The translations under genes and the position numbers were made by a program. A stretch of 8,710 nt of DNA from Rhodothermia bacterium. Lineage in GTDB: Bacteria; Bacteroidota; Rhodothermia; Rhodothermales; JABDKH01. Location of the stretch: the NCBI GenBank assembly GCA_018679295.1, contig JAHHLP010000072.1, positions 1-8,710 of the forward strand, given 5' to 3'. Below, in pieces: positions 1 to 7,597 of the stretch; position 1 is the stretch's first letter; every line of letters starts with the position of its first letter. Below the pieces are notes generated by a model. It searched no databases, was not told the DNA's origin, and worked only from the letters and a program-made list of their open reading frames with translations.

Positions 1-99
1 CCCTACAAGAGCTCCTTATCACCGGGGTACTTCTGGTCGAGGCTCGAGCAGGCGCAGTCGACGCTCAAGACTTACCGCCGCAGCGCGATCATCGCGTAA
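1..99 (+). CDS. 3' end of an unidentified protein-coding gene (partial)
   Basis: Frame 1 is open from the left edge and ends at TAA (97-99), giving 32 C-terminal residues that finish ...TLKTYRRSAIIA. Nearly every codon ends in G or C, as expected for a real gene in a GC-rich genome, and far more strongly than in the genes downstream. No motif is recognisable in such a short tail, so no function is proposed. Strong codon bias continues after the stop, but in frame 3 (about 109-235). The next stretch may therefore be a separate small gene, or this gene may have been frameshifted near base 97. Confidence 0.5.
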   Translation, partial: PYKSSLSPGYFWSRLEQAQSTLKTYRRSAIIA

Positions 100-122
100 G
101 GTGGATTCCATCCTCGGACGAC

Positions 123-347
123 ATGTACAGCCTTGTCAAGCAGTTCTACGACTACGACCAGAGTATGCCCAAGTCTCCCCGGGCGGTGGAGTCGTGGGAG
201 GAAGACGCCATCGCCTACCGCGCGGTCACGCCGTCAAAACGATCGCGCTCGGCCACGGATCGCCGGCATGCCGCCGCCGCGGAGTTAGTCGGCCGGGGTG
301 AATTTCTTTTCCATCGCTGCGCGTGCAAATCGCCAATTCTCGCCTGA
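123..347 (+). CDS. Possible small hypothetical protein, or frameshifted tail of the preceding gene
   Basis: A 74-residue frame starts at ATG 123, 23 bases after the preceding stop, and ends at TGA (345-347). The first 38 or so codons (MYSLVKQFYDYDQ...) end almost always in G or C and look coding. The last third turns basic and low-complexity and looks less like protein. No good ribosome binding site precedes ATG 123; the AAGGTGG at 98-104 is too far away. The frame itself is open from the window start, so it could be the displaced reading frame of the upstream gene. No family is recognised. Confidence 0.3.
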   Translation: MYSLVKQFYDYDQSMPKSPRAVESWEEDAIAYRAVTPSKRSRSATDRRHAAAAELVGRGEFLFHRCACKSPILA

Positions 348-367
348 TTCATTCTGAAAAGACCAGG

Positions 368-3300
368 ATGTTTCCAACCTCGCGGAAATCGTTGCAAGCA
401 AAACTACTTGGATGGTTACCGAGTGGCCTCCTGCTCGCGGCCACGCTCGTTTCAGCTCAATCCGTAGCGCCCGATCTGAAGTTCCAGCGCTTTGATCAGC
501 GCGATGGGTTGCCCACAGCGCCGGTCGGCACGATCATGGAGGACGAGAAGGGACTCATTTGGTTGGCAACGTGGGATGGACTCTACCGATATGATGGTCG
601 CAATTTCAAGGGATACTTTCACGATCCTGACGATCCGTCTACCATCTCCGGCAAATGGGTAACCGGGTTGCTGCTCGATTCCAAGAATCGAATGTGGCTC
701 GGCACTCTCGGGGCGGGACTAAACCTCTTCAATCGAGCAACCGGGACGTTTACTTCATTCCGACACAATCCCGATGATCCGCACTCTATTTCTGGAGATG
801 CCGTTGGATGGGTAATCGAAGAACGGAATGGTCGAATCTGGGTGCTGACAGGCAGTGGACTAAACCTGTTTGATCCCGACACGCATCATTCTGAACGCTA
901 TACATGGGATGAAGACAATCCAAATTCATTGGCGGGCAACTTCGTTCGGGATGTCTACGAGACTTCGGAAGGTATTGTCTGGGTTGGGACAGGCAATCCC
1001 TTCGTCGGAGGTGAACCCGGAGGACTGAACAGACTCAATCTTGAGACAGGAGACGTTGACCGTTTTCTTCCCAACCCTGACGACCCACTTTCTGTTGAGA
1101 ACTACATCGAAGTGGTTCATCCGACACCGGACGGCTCCCTCTGGGTAACGTCGTGGAGAAAGGGACTGTATGAATTCGATCCCGTAGCCGGGCGATTCGG
1201 TCCTCTCGTCGTTCGGCTAACGGATTTCGTGAGCAGCGACTTTGGTTTTGGAATAGTGGGCTTGGTTGAGGGTCTGGAACCGGGCGTTTTGTGGCTGAGT
1301 GTGTTCAGGGGTGGTCTGTTGCGCTATGATTCTAATTCGGGCGAAACGACACGCTACGATGCTGACCCTACAGATCCATTCTCCCTGCCTGACAGTCGTG
1401 TTTGGCAGCCCTACATCGGAAGTGATGGTACACTCTGGGTCGCGACCCATACCGGACTGGTTAAAACGGATCTGGCGGGTCGTCACGAGAGCATATCACT
1501 GCCATCGAACATGCAGGACGAATACGTTGTTGACCTGGCGACGCTTCCGGACCGCCGTGTCGCTGGTGGTACCAGCGGACATCGTGCGTTTCTTTGGGAT
1601 GGAGAAGACGTGCGAGAACTCGCAACGCCGACTGCGGGCTGTTCTGGCTATCGGACAGAAGGCACAGCTGTTACACCATCCTCTGCCGGAGGTCTGTGGG
1701 TGTTAACCCGATGTGGTTTGTTCGAGTTCGACTCCACCTTCCAGAAGCGAAGCCGCATTCGAGTACCACTCTCGGCGTCTCAAATCACAGCGCCGGATCC
1801 GCTCAGAATCCGAGAGGACGAGGATGGATGGATCTGGGTCGGGCCGGACGAAGCGATTTATCGACTGCATCCCAAGACGGCCGAAATTGAGACCTATCCG
1901 TATCTGGAGGATGGAACGGGTCTGAATCACCGGGGTGTCGACATTCTGTACCTGGGCACCCACAATGCGGTCTGGATTGGTACCGAGGAGGGTATGAATC
2001 GAATTGTACCGGGTTCAGGTGAAATCGAATCCTTCTCGTTTGAAGATATTTATCAGACACCTGCTATTACGGGCATCTCCCAGGCAACTGACACTACCTA
2101 CTGGCTATCGACCGACCAGGTTGGTCTCGTTCGGATGGACAGGGACGGTTCAATTCTTGAGACGGTCGGCGTTCGCCAAGGACTGGACTTGTCTTCTCAG
2201 CTAGGCGTACTGGTAGCTGACAATGGCACGATCTGGGGAAGAAGTGTGAGAGGTCTTTCTGTTGTCGATCCCGTAAGTGGCGGAGTTCGGACCTTTGACG
2301 CTTCGGATGGAATTGTAGACGCGACGTTTGCCTATCACTCGATCACGTCGGGGCCGTACGGGCAGGTCCTTGTCGGAGGGAAAGGTGGTTTTAATGTGAT
2401 CAATCCAAACAATCTATTTCCCTCGGATGAACCCCCAACCACTATTCTCGATGAGTTGATTGTGAACGGAAGGCCGGTTGAAGCTGGTCCCGATGCACCG
2501 CTTCAGACTGAGCTGTCATACGCGTCGCGCATCAACCTTCCCTACAAACAGAACGACGTTCAGGTCTCTTTCTTGAGTCCGGAATTCAGGTTTCCGGATC
2601 AAGTAAGCTATCAGTTCCGACTTGATCCAAAAGACGACACCTGGATCGACAATGGATCCTCGCAAAGTGTCCGATACAACAGCCTTGCACCCGGAACCTG
2701 GACACTGCGTGTTCGAGCTCGGGCCGGCCTGGGTCCATGGAGTAGTTCGCCGGCGGATTTAGAGATCGTAATTGCGCCGCCCTGGTGGCGGAGTACGGCG
2801 GCCTGGATAGCGTATCTACTTCTCGTCATCGGAGCAGTCTGGGCAGGAGCCGTACAGCTTTCGAGACGGGCCGTTCGCAGAGAAAAGGAACGCGCCAGGG
2901 AAAAGGAACTGGAACAGGCACGAGAGCTTGCAGACGCCTACGCCGAGCTCGAACGGACCCATGTTGAGCTGAAGAATACGCAGGCCCGGATGTCCGCCCT
3001 GAAGTCCCGTTTTTTTGCGAACATCAGTCATGAATTCCGAACGCCGCTGACCCTGATTCTGGGTCAGATTGACCGAATCCGATCTGATCGTCTAAAAGCT
3101 GACGATCGGGCCGAAATCGACGAAGATGTCGAGCGTCTAAACGCAGTCACCCGGAATGGTGAACGCCTGCTGCGCCTCATCAACCAACTCCTGGACTTGT
3201 CGAAGCTGGAGGCAGGCGCCATGAGGCTGAGTGTTCAGTCCGTAGAGATCGTACCCTTTCTACGGCGGCTTCTATTCTCATTTGAAACGCTCGCCGATTC

Positions 3301-4645
3301 TCGCAATCTGGTCCTGTTTTTTGACAGCCAGGTCGATGACGGTACGGTCCTGAAGGCAGACCTGGACAAGTTGGAGAAGATCTTCTCGAACCTCTTGTCC
3401 AATGCCATCAAGTTCACACCTGCGGGTGGCAGGGTGTCCATACGAATTGAAACGGGAAGGCTTCCGGAGCAGGTGTCGGCAACCTGTGGGCACGATACTC
3501 TGGAAGAAGTGTGTATAGTCGTTTCCGATACCGGCAGCGGAATCCCGGCAGATCGTCTCGATAACATATTTGACAGATTCTATCAGGTTAGCTCCCCGAC
3601 TCGTCAACCTCACGAGGGAACGGGTATCGGTCTCGCGCTAACAAAGGAACTCCTCGACGTCCACGACGGCCGGATTGACGTGGAGAGCGTCGTCGGAGTT
3701 GGAACTACATTCCGCGTGTTTCTGCCTGTGAACCCGAAGCTTGAGGATGACGATGTAGAGGTAGCTGACTCCGAAACGGAAGCAGGGACCGAGCTCAGCA
3801 CGCCCTTGATAGCCCAGACATACGAGGAGAGCCAGAACAAGGCGGAGGCACTGGGTATTTCCGACGACGCTGAGAACATTGTACTTGTCGTTGAGGATAA
3901 CGCCGATTTGAGGCGGTTCACTGTTCAGGAGCTCTCGCCGGATTTTGTAACGCGAGAGGCCGCTGACGGAAGAGCCGGATTCGATTTGGCAGTTCGTCTT
4001 GTTCCGGACCTGATCATTTCAGACGTAATGATGCCGGAGATGGATGGCTTCGAGATGTTAAGCCTGCTTCGTAAAGACGAACGGACGAGCCACATCCCAA
4101 TAATCATGCTAACGGCCCGTGTCGAAATCGAGGATCGCCTGGAGGGAATCGAACGAGGAGCAGACGCCTATCTCGAGAAGCCATTCAATTCACATGAACT
4201 CAGACTTCGGACTCAGAAGTTAATCGAGTCCAGGAACCACCTCAGAGAACGATTCAGAACTGCCACGCAGATTCTGCCCTCAGAGATCGAGGCATCAGAT
4301 ATTGACCAGGCCTTCGTCGCTCGCGTTGTGGACTCGATTGAAGCACACATGTCTGACAGCAGCTTCTCTGTCGAGATGTTGAGCCGGGAGATCGGCATGA
4401 GTGTTTCCCAAATAAATCGAAAGCTCAATGCGCTTCTGGGTCAATCTTCAGGAAAGCTGATCCGGTCTATGCGCCTCCACCGTGCCGCCGACCTCCTTGC
4501 CAAGAATGCCGGTACGGTTTCGGAAATAGGATTTGAGGTTGGCTTCTCCAGTCAGGCAAGTCTCGCGACCGCCTTCAAGAGGCAGTACGGCAAATCTCCT
4601 AGTGAGTACCGAAAGCAGGTACTTAAAGGCGCAACGGACGCCTGA
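368..4645 (+). CDS. Hybrid two-component system regulator (HTCS): propeller sensor, histidine kinase, receiver, AraC-type regulator
   Basis: A complete one-protein signalling system of 1425 residues. In order: signal peptide (1 to about 31; RK-containing start, hydrophobic LLGWLPSGLLLAATLV, cleavage near VSA/QS); about 14 Reg_prop blades (about 32-680) with G-x-[IL]-W-[VL]-G-T and G-L-x-x-[FY]-D motifs; Y_Y_Y domain (about 728-800); one membrane helix (about 808-832); charged coiled coil (about 833-880); HisKA with H888 in SHEFRTPLT; HATPase with N1012 in NAIKFTP, D1054 in DTGSGIP and GTGIGLAL at 1084-1091; an acidic linker; receiver (about 1169-1285) with E-D pair, D1219, T1249 and K1271; AraC-type HTH (about 1317-1420). 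All catalytic residues are present, so phosphorelay from H888 to D1219 is expected. In the family the propellers sit in the periplasm and bind a ligand, often an oligosaccharide; the ligand here is unknown. ATG 368 is preferred because the signal peptide begins there; GTG 323 would add 15 residues before it. The ribosome binding site is weak. The next gene is the likely target. Confidence 0.95.
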   Translation: MFPTSRKSLQAKLLGWLPSGLLLAATLVSAQSVAPDLKFQRFDQRDGLPTAPVGTIMEDEKGLIWLATWDGLYRYDGRNFKGYFHDPDDPSTISGKWVTGLLLDSKNRMWLGTLGAGLNLFNRATGTFTSFRHNPDDPHSISGDAVGWVIEERNGRIWVLTGSGLNLFDPDTHHSERYTWDEDNPNSLAGNFVRDVYETSEGIVWVGTGNPFVGGEPGGLNRLNLETGDVDRFLPNPDDPLSVENYIEVVHPTPDGSLWVTSWRKGLYEFDPVAGRFGPLVVRLTDFVSSDFGFGIVGLVEGLEPGVLWLSVFRGGLLRYDSNSGETTRYDADPTDPFSLPDSRVWQPYIGSDGTLWVATHTGLVKTDLAGRHESISLPSNMQDEYVVDLATLPDRRVAGGTSGHRAFLWDGEDVRELATPTAGCSGYRTEGTAVTPSSAGGLWVLTRCGLFEFDSTFQKRSRIRVPLSASQITAPDPLRIREDEDGWIWVGPDEAIYRLHPKTAEIETYPYLEDGTGLNHRGVDILYLGTHNAVWIGTEEGMNRIVPGSGEIESFSFEDIYQTPAITGISQATDTTYWLSTDQVGLVRMDRDGSILETVGVRQGLDLSSQLGVLVADNGTIWGRSVRGLSVVDPVSGGVRTFDASDGIVDATFAYHSITSGPYGQVLVGGKGGFNVINPNNLFPSDEPPTTILDELIVNGRPVEAGPDAPLQTELSYASRINLPYKQNDVQVSFLSPEFRFPDQVSYQFRLDPKDDTWIDNGSSQSVRYNSLAPGTWTLRVRARAGLGPWSSSPADLEIVIAPPWWRSTAAWIAYLLLVIGAVWAGAVQLSRRAVRREKERAREKELEQARELADAYAELERTHVELKNTQARMSALKSRFFANISHEFRTPLTLILGQIDRIRSDRLKADDRAEIDEDVERLNAVTRNGERLLRLINQLLDLSKLEAGAMRLSVQSVEIVPFLRRLLFSFETLADSRNLVLFFDSQVDDGTVLKADLDKLEKIFSNLLSNAIKFTPAGGRVSIRIETGRLPEQVSATCGHDTLEEVCIVVSDTGSGIPADRLDNIFDRFYQVSSPTRQPHEGTGIGLALTKELLDVHDGRIDVESVVGVGTTFRVFLPVNPKLEDDDVEVADSETEAGTELSTPLIAQTYEESQNKAEALGISDDAENIVLVVEDNADLRRFTVQELSPDFVTREAADGRAGFDLAVRLVPDLIISDVMMPEMDGFEMLSLLRKDERTSHIPIIMLTARVEIEDRLEGIERGADAYLEKPFNSHELRLRTQKLIESRNHLRERFRTATQILPSEIEASDIDQAFVARVVDSIEAHMSDSSFSVEMLSREIGMSVSQINRKLNALLGQSSGKLIRSMRLHRAADLLAKNAGTVSEIGFEVGFSSQASLATAFKRQYGKSPSEYRKQVLKGATDA

Positions 4646-4665
4646 GCACGGCAATTCCCCCATAA

Positions 4666-4692
4666 TGCGCACTTTTTGAAAGCATTTGCGCA
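4666..4692. promoter_or_regulatory. Pair of TGCGCA boxes 21 bp apart; candidate operator for the downstream gene
   Basis: TGCGCA occurs at 4666-4671 and again at 4687-4692, so the copies lie 21 bp apart start to start, two helical turns, on the same face of DNA. Each box is self-complementary, so the pair can be read as direct or inverted repeats. AraC-family proteins typically bind paired half-sites about 21 bp apart, and an AraC-type regulator is encoded immediately upstream. The site lies 111-138 bp before the start codon at 4804. An alternative reading is an RNA hairpin: TGCGCA plus CTTT (4672-4675) can pair with AAAG (4679-4682) and the second TGCGCA, with a 4-nt bulge. No T-run follows, so an intrinsic terminator is unlikely. 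Confidence 0.35.
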
Positions 4693-4792
4693 GTACGCAA
4701 AAGCCTCTCTTCTATCTAAATGGTTGATTTCCGACAGTGATTCGGTGCCCATTGCAGGTGCCGGATTTGATGCGACGATCAATCATTCAGCA

Positions 4793-4798
4793 GAGGTG
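4793..4798 (+). promoter_or_regulatory. Ribosome binding site of the T9SS-sorted protein gene
   Basis: GAGGTG lies 5 bases before ATG 4804 and matches the anti-Shine-Dalgarno sequence well. It supports the chosen start, which also places a signal peptide at the N-terminus. The HTCS and the hydrolase have much weaker sites. Confidence 0.7.
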
Positions 4799-4803
4799 GA
4801 ATC

Positions 4804-7029
4804 ATGAAACGGAAGCGTAAACGAGACCAAGGCGACCGAAGTCGGCTGGCCCTTCTCGGGATCTCACTGTGCTTGTTAGGATCGCTGCCCGCAGCCGGCC
4901 AGACGTTGCTCTGGGAGGAAACGGGCGGCCCGGAAGGGGGCATTGTCAATACTTTCCACGTGCATACTGACGGAACCGTTCTGGCGGCCACGACATCCGG
5001 GGTGATTTTTTACTCGACCAACAATGGGGTCACCTGGTCTCGGGCATCATCGGACATCACCGAGACCGTACAAGCATTTGAATCACTGAACGCCGGAGAG
5101 ATTCTCGCCGGCGTTGGCGAAGGGGGTACGTACGTTTCGAGTGATGGCGGAGCCACCTGGACAAAGAAGGGCTTTGGAACGACAGACGTTACGTCACTTC
5201 GCAACGTGCCCACTGTCGGTCTGCTTGTGGGTACGTCCTACACAAGCAGCGGGGGCATCTACCGGAGCACGGACGGAGGCGAGGGCGGGATGTTGATGAC
5301 GTCGTTCGGGAACGATGCCGTCGTTTCTGAGATCGTTTGGACCGGCAATGTCTTTGCGGCGGCAGCCCAAGACGCTGGACTCAGGGTCTCCACCAACGGG
5401 GGATTCAACTGGACCTTACAGACGTTGCCCGGTAATCCAGTTGTTGTTGACGTGGCCGTGAGTGGCAACGGGACGTTCTTTGCCTTGGCGAACAACTGGA
5501 GTAGTGGAACAGAGGGAGAAGTTTTCCGATCTACCGACAACGGACTGACCTGGACATCGCTCGATCCTACACCCGGACAGAACGGATGGGTCCAGGACAT
5601 TGCCATTAACGACGCTGGAGACATCTTTGTAACGTCCGATATTGTCGGGATCAGCGTATCCTCGGACAATGGGGACTCATGGACTCCGGCCGGATCCGGC
5701 GGATTTTCTTTTCCAGCACGAATCGCGATCGCCGCAAATCAAGATCTTCTGGTTACCGCGGAGCCGGACGGGATTTATCGGTCTTCGGATATGGGAGCGA
5801 CATGGTCTCCCAGTTTTGTCGGATTCGTGGATACGTCCGTTGAGACAATAGCAAACACCAGCGATGGTACCTTTTTCGTTTCGGCCAACAGTCGGCTCTA
5901 TCGGTCCGCAACGGGCACCGGTCCATGGGTTCGCATCGACACTATCCCGCTCGAGTCCTCGAGGGCACTTGCAATCGCATCGAACGACGATATCTATGTG
6001 GGAGAGTTTTTTGGAGGGGACGTCTACAAGTCGAGCGATGGAGGCAATTCATGGATGCCCGTCGCTATCCCGTTGTTCAGCGACTGGGAGGGTGCTAGTG
6101 GAATATGGTCCGTGGAAGGCGGCGAAGTATTCATCGCGGGAAGAACACGTCCGCAGTCGGACTTGGTCTTGGCTCGTTCGACAAACAACGGGACCACATG
6201 GAGCAACGTTACACCGGCCCTGGATAAGTGGCAGGATCCAGTTTCGATCCGTGAAGCTCCTAACGGTGACCTCTACCTCGTGACGCAGGGGCCGGGAAAT
6301 CTCTATCGATCTGTCAACAGAGGAGCTACGTGGACTCAGACTGCACACCCCGAGGTGGAGTTCTTAAATGACGTCGTTTTTCATCCCGGGGGAACCACTT
6401 TCACCGGAGGAGATGGAGGTATGCGTCGGTCTACCGACGCGGGGGCAACCTGGGAACTGAAGAGTGACGGACTGCCTGTCGACGAAGATCCGTTCTTTGG
6501 CTCCGGGAAACCCTTCGTCCGCAGCATGACCATCGCCAGCAATGGAGTTCTCTATATAAGTGCGCCCCAAGGGACGCTGTTTAGAACGTTCGACAACGGC
6601 GATACCTGGTTCGACATGTCGGAGGGAATTCCCGGGCCGCCGGGCCGCACGTTCGCAGCGATGCACATAAAAGACAATCGCGTGTATTTGGGGACTCAAG
6701 GCAGTGGCGTAGTACGATCCAGCGCCACGGCAACGGACGTGGAGCAGCTCGATGAAGAGGTACCTAAGCGTTTCGCGCTCGAGCAGAACTACCCGAATCC
6801 TTTCAATCCGACCACCTCTATCGAAATGGAAATTCCCATTGGCGGACACGTCTCACTCGTCGTGTACGACATGCTTGGTCGTGAGGTCGCGACGCTCATC
6901 GACGAGACTGTTGCGGCAGGTGTTAGTCGCGTGTCCTTTGATGCCGGCATCCTGCCAAGCGGGACCTATCTGTACCGTTTGACTACGCCGGTTGGTGCGG
7001 CGACTCGATCCATGACGCTGCTGAAATAA
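4804..7029 (+). CDS. Secreted Asp-box (BNR-like) propeller protein with C-terminal T9SS sorting domain
   Basis: A 741-residue exported protein. The N-terminus is strongly basic (MKRKRKRDQG), followed by hydrophobic LALLGISLCLLGSLPA and a cleavage site near AAG/Q (about residue 33). Residues about 65-640 are repeats of 41-52 residues carrying Asp-box motifs, S-[ST]-[DN]-x-G-x-[TS]-W, at about 71, 112, 155, 196, 243, 286, 327, 368 (degenerate), 410, 459, 503, 543 and 595, with a 14th degenerate strand near 637. Such repeats form beta-propellers, as in sialidase-like, VPS10-like and YCF48-like proteins. Asp boxes are structural, so they do not show sialidase activity, and no catalytic set is recognised. 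Residues about 657-741 form the sorting domain: QNYPNPFNPTT (661-671), YDMLGREVATL, and a G-T-Y-x-Y-R-L strand. The family is exported by Sec, crosses the outer membrane by T9SS, and is released or surface-anchored. The 158-bp gap after the HTCS gene and the paired boxes in it suggest control by that regulator. Ligand and role are unknown. Confidence 0.9.
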   Translation: MKRKRKRDQGDRSRLALLGISLCLLGSLPAAGQTLLWEETGGPEGGIVNTFHVHTDGTVLAATTSGVIFYSTNNGVTWSRASSDITETVQAFESLNAGEILAGVGEGGTYVSSDGGATWTKKGFGTTDVTSLRNVPTVGLLVGTSYTSSGGIYRSTDGGEGGMLMTSFGNDAVVSEIVWTGNVFAAAAQDAGLRVSTNGGFNWTLQTLPGNPVVVDVAVSGNGTFFALANNWSSGTEGEVFRSTDNGLTWTSLDPTPGQNGWVQDIAINDAGDIFVTSDIVGISVSSDNGDSWTPAGSGGFSFPARIAIAANQDLLVTAEPDGIYRSSDMGATWSPSFVGFVDTSVETIANTSDGTFFVSANSRLYRSATGTGPWVRIDTIPLESSRALAIASNDDIYVGEFFGGDVYKSSDGGNSWMPVAIPLFSDWEGASGIWSVEGGEVFIAGRTRPQSDLVLARSTNNGTTWSNVTPALDKWQDPVSIREAPNGDLYLVTQGPGNLYRSVNRGATWTQTAHPEVEFLNDVVFHPGGTTFTGGDGGMRRSTDAGATWELKSDGLPVDEDPFFGSGKPFVRSMTIASNGVLYISAPQGTLFRTFDNGDTWFDMSEGIPGPPGRTFAAMHIKDNRVYLGTQGSGVVRSSATATDVEQLDEEVPKRFALEQNYPNPFNPTTSIEMEIPIGGHVSLVVYDMLGREVATLIDETVAAGVSRVSFDAGILPSGTYLYRLTTPVGAATRSMTLLK

Positions 7030-7069
7030 GTCGCATCGGCATTTGGAACGGTCCACCACCGGCGGAACG

Positions 7070-7097
7070 GGCGGGCCCTGCAGGGGCCCGCCTTTTT
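7070..7097 (+). terminator. Strong intrinsic terminator after the T9SS-sorted protein gene
   Basis: A perfect 9-bp GC-only stem (GGCGGGCCC at 7070-7078 with GGGCCCGCC at 7084-7092) closes a TGCAG loop and is followed at once by TTTTT (7093-7097). It lies 40 bases after the stop codon at 7027-7029. It should end the transcript of the T9SS-sorted protein gene and isolate the hydrolase. No T-run follows on the minus strand, so it works in one direction. Confidence 0.93.
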
Positions 7098-7113
7098 CTT
7101 AACCGTGAACTGA

Positions 7114-7251
7114 CTAATAATCGGCTTTGCGCAGAATCTTGTCTCGTTTCTTCGCGTGCTTCCGCTCAAGATCCGCCATTTTCTTGCCATGCTTCCAGTG
7201 CAGCCGGTCGGCGGTCCCAGCACCAAGTACTTCAGCGGCTTCCTCAAAGCG
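7114..7251 (-). pseudogene. Coding-like 45-codon remnant, 3' end of a lost gene
   Basis: Reading the minus strand from 7251 to the TAG at 7116-7114 gives RFEEAAEVLGAG..., ending ...KKRDKILRKADY. It is rich in K, R, E and A, suggests amphipathic helix, and has codon choice like a genuine gene. Two stop codons in tandem (TGA, TAG; 7257-7252) lie directly upstream in the same frame, and the only ATG inside would give 21 residues. It therefore looks like the C-terminal end of a protein whose 5' part is gone. I do not recognise the family. It could be a chance open frame, since it is short. Confidence 0.4.
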
Positions 7252-7358
7252 CTATCACACCTATGAAGCCTGAGGGGGCACATACGGAACAGTGCCTGTG
7301 CGACGCTGTGGCGGCGGTAGATACTAAGTTCGCTTTGGATAACTCAGACGCGTCACGG

Positions 7359-7387
7359 TTGAACATAGGATGCACATATAGTATGTT
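7359..7387 (+). promoter_or_regulatory. Possible sigma70-like promoter upstream of the hydrolase
   Basis: TTGAAC (7359-7364) is followed after exactly 17 bases by TATGTT (7382-7387), a fair match to -35 and -10 consensus, within an AT-richer patch. It would leave a leader of about 200 bases before ATG 7598. Bacteroidota often use a different promoter type (TTTG and TAnnTTTG), so this is tentative. Confidence 0.25.
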
Positions 7388-7597
7388 TCACTAAGTCAAA
7401 GTGGGCGAGCTGAAATACCGGCGCTGGAATTTCCATCTGTGCTAAAGCCCGATGGGGCTTCGGTGCCTATCACCAATTCCCCGGAAGGTTGCTCATAGTT
7501 TGACCCTAAGGCTGGTAGTTTTCCTCTGCGATATACCGAGCCGGGATCACCCCGCGTTCGAAACCGCGATATAGCCGGACAAGACGCCGACCAAAGA

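Larger units (their letters stand above)
7098..7597. other. About 500 bp without an intact gene
   Basis: Apart from the minus-strand remnant (7114-7251) and a possible promoter (7359-7387), nothing is assignable here. Small hairpins are present: GGCAC/GTGCC (7277-7281 with 7292-7296) and AAGCCC/GGGCTT (7445-7450 with 7455-7460, 4-nt loop). Neither has a T-run. The minus-strand frames over 7396-7701 and 7547-7852 run into the hydrolase gene and look like shadows. The length and the truncated gene remnant suggest past deletion or insertion. Confidence 0.6.

Noticed and set aside
620..1400. Repeated DPDDP-type loops as a DNA repeat
   Set aside because: They recur once per blade with differing codons, so the repetition is at protein level, typical of Reg_prop blades.
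1299..2204. Several alternative plus- and minus-strand frames within the HTCS propeller region
   Set aside because: The HTCS frame shows continuous blade motifs here; the others are shadows rich in Arg, Ser and Cys.
4666..4692. Terminator for the HTCS gene
   Set aside because: The TGCGCA/CTTT hairpin has a 4-nt bulge and no T-run after it.
6364..6849. 161-codon open frame on the minus strand within the T9SS-sorted protein gene
   Set aside because: It lies wholly antisense to a well-supported gene with clear domains, and its translation shows no motif or signal.
4804..7029. Sialidase function suggested by Asp-box (BNR) repeats
   Set aside because: Asp boxes are structural and widespread; the arginine triad and nucleophile tyrosine of sialidases could not be identified.
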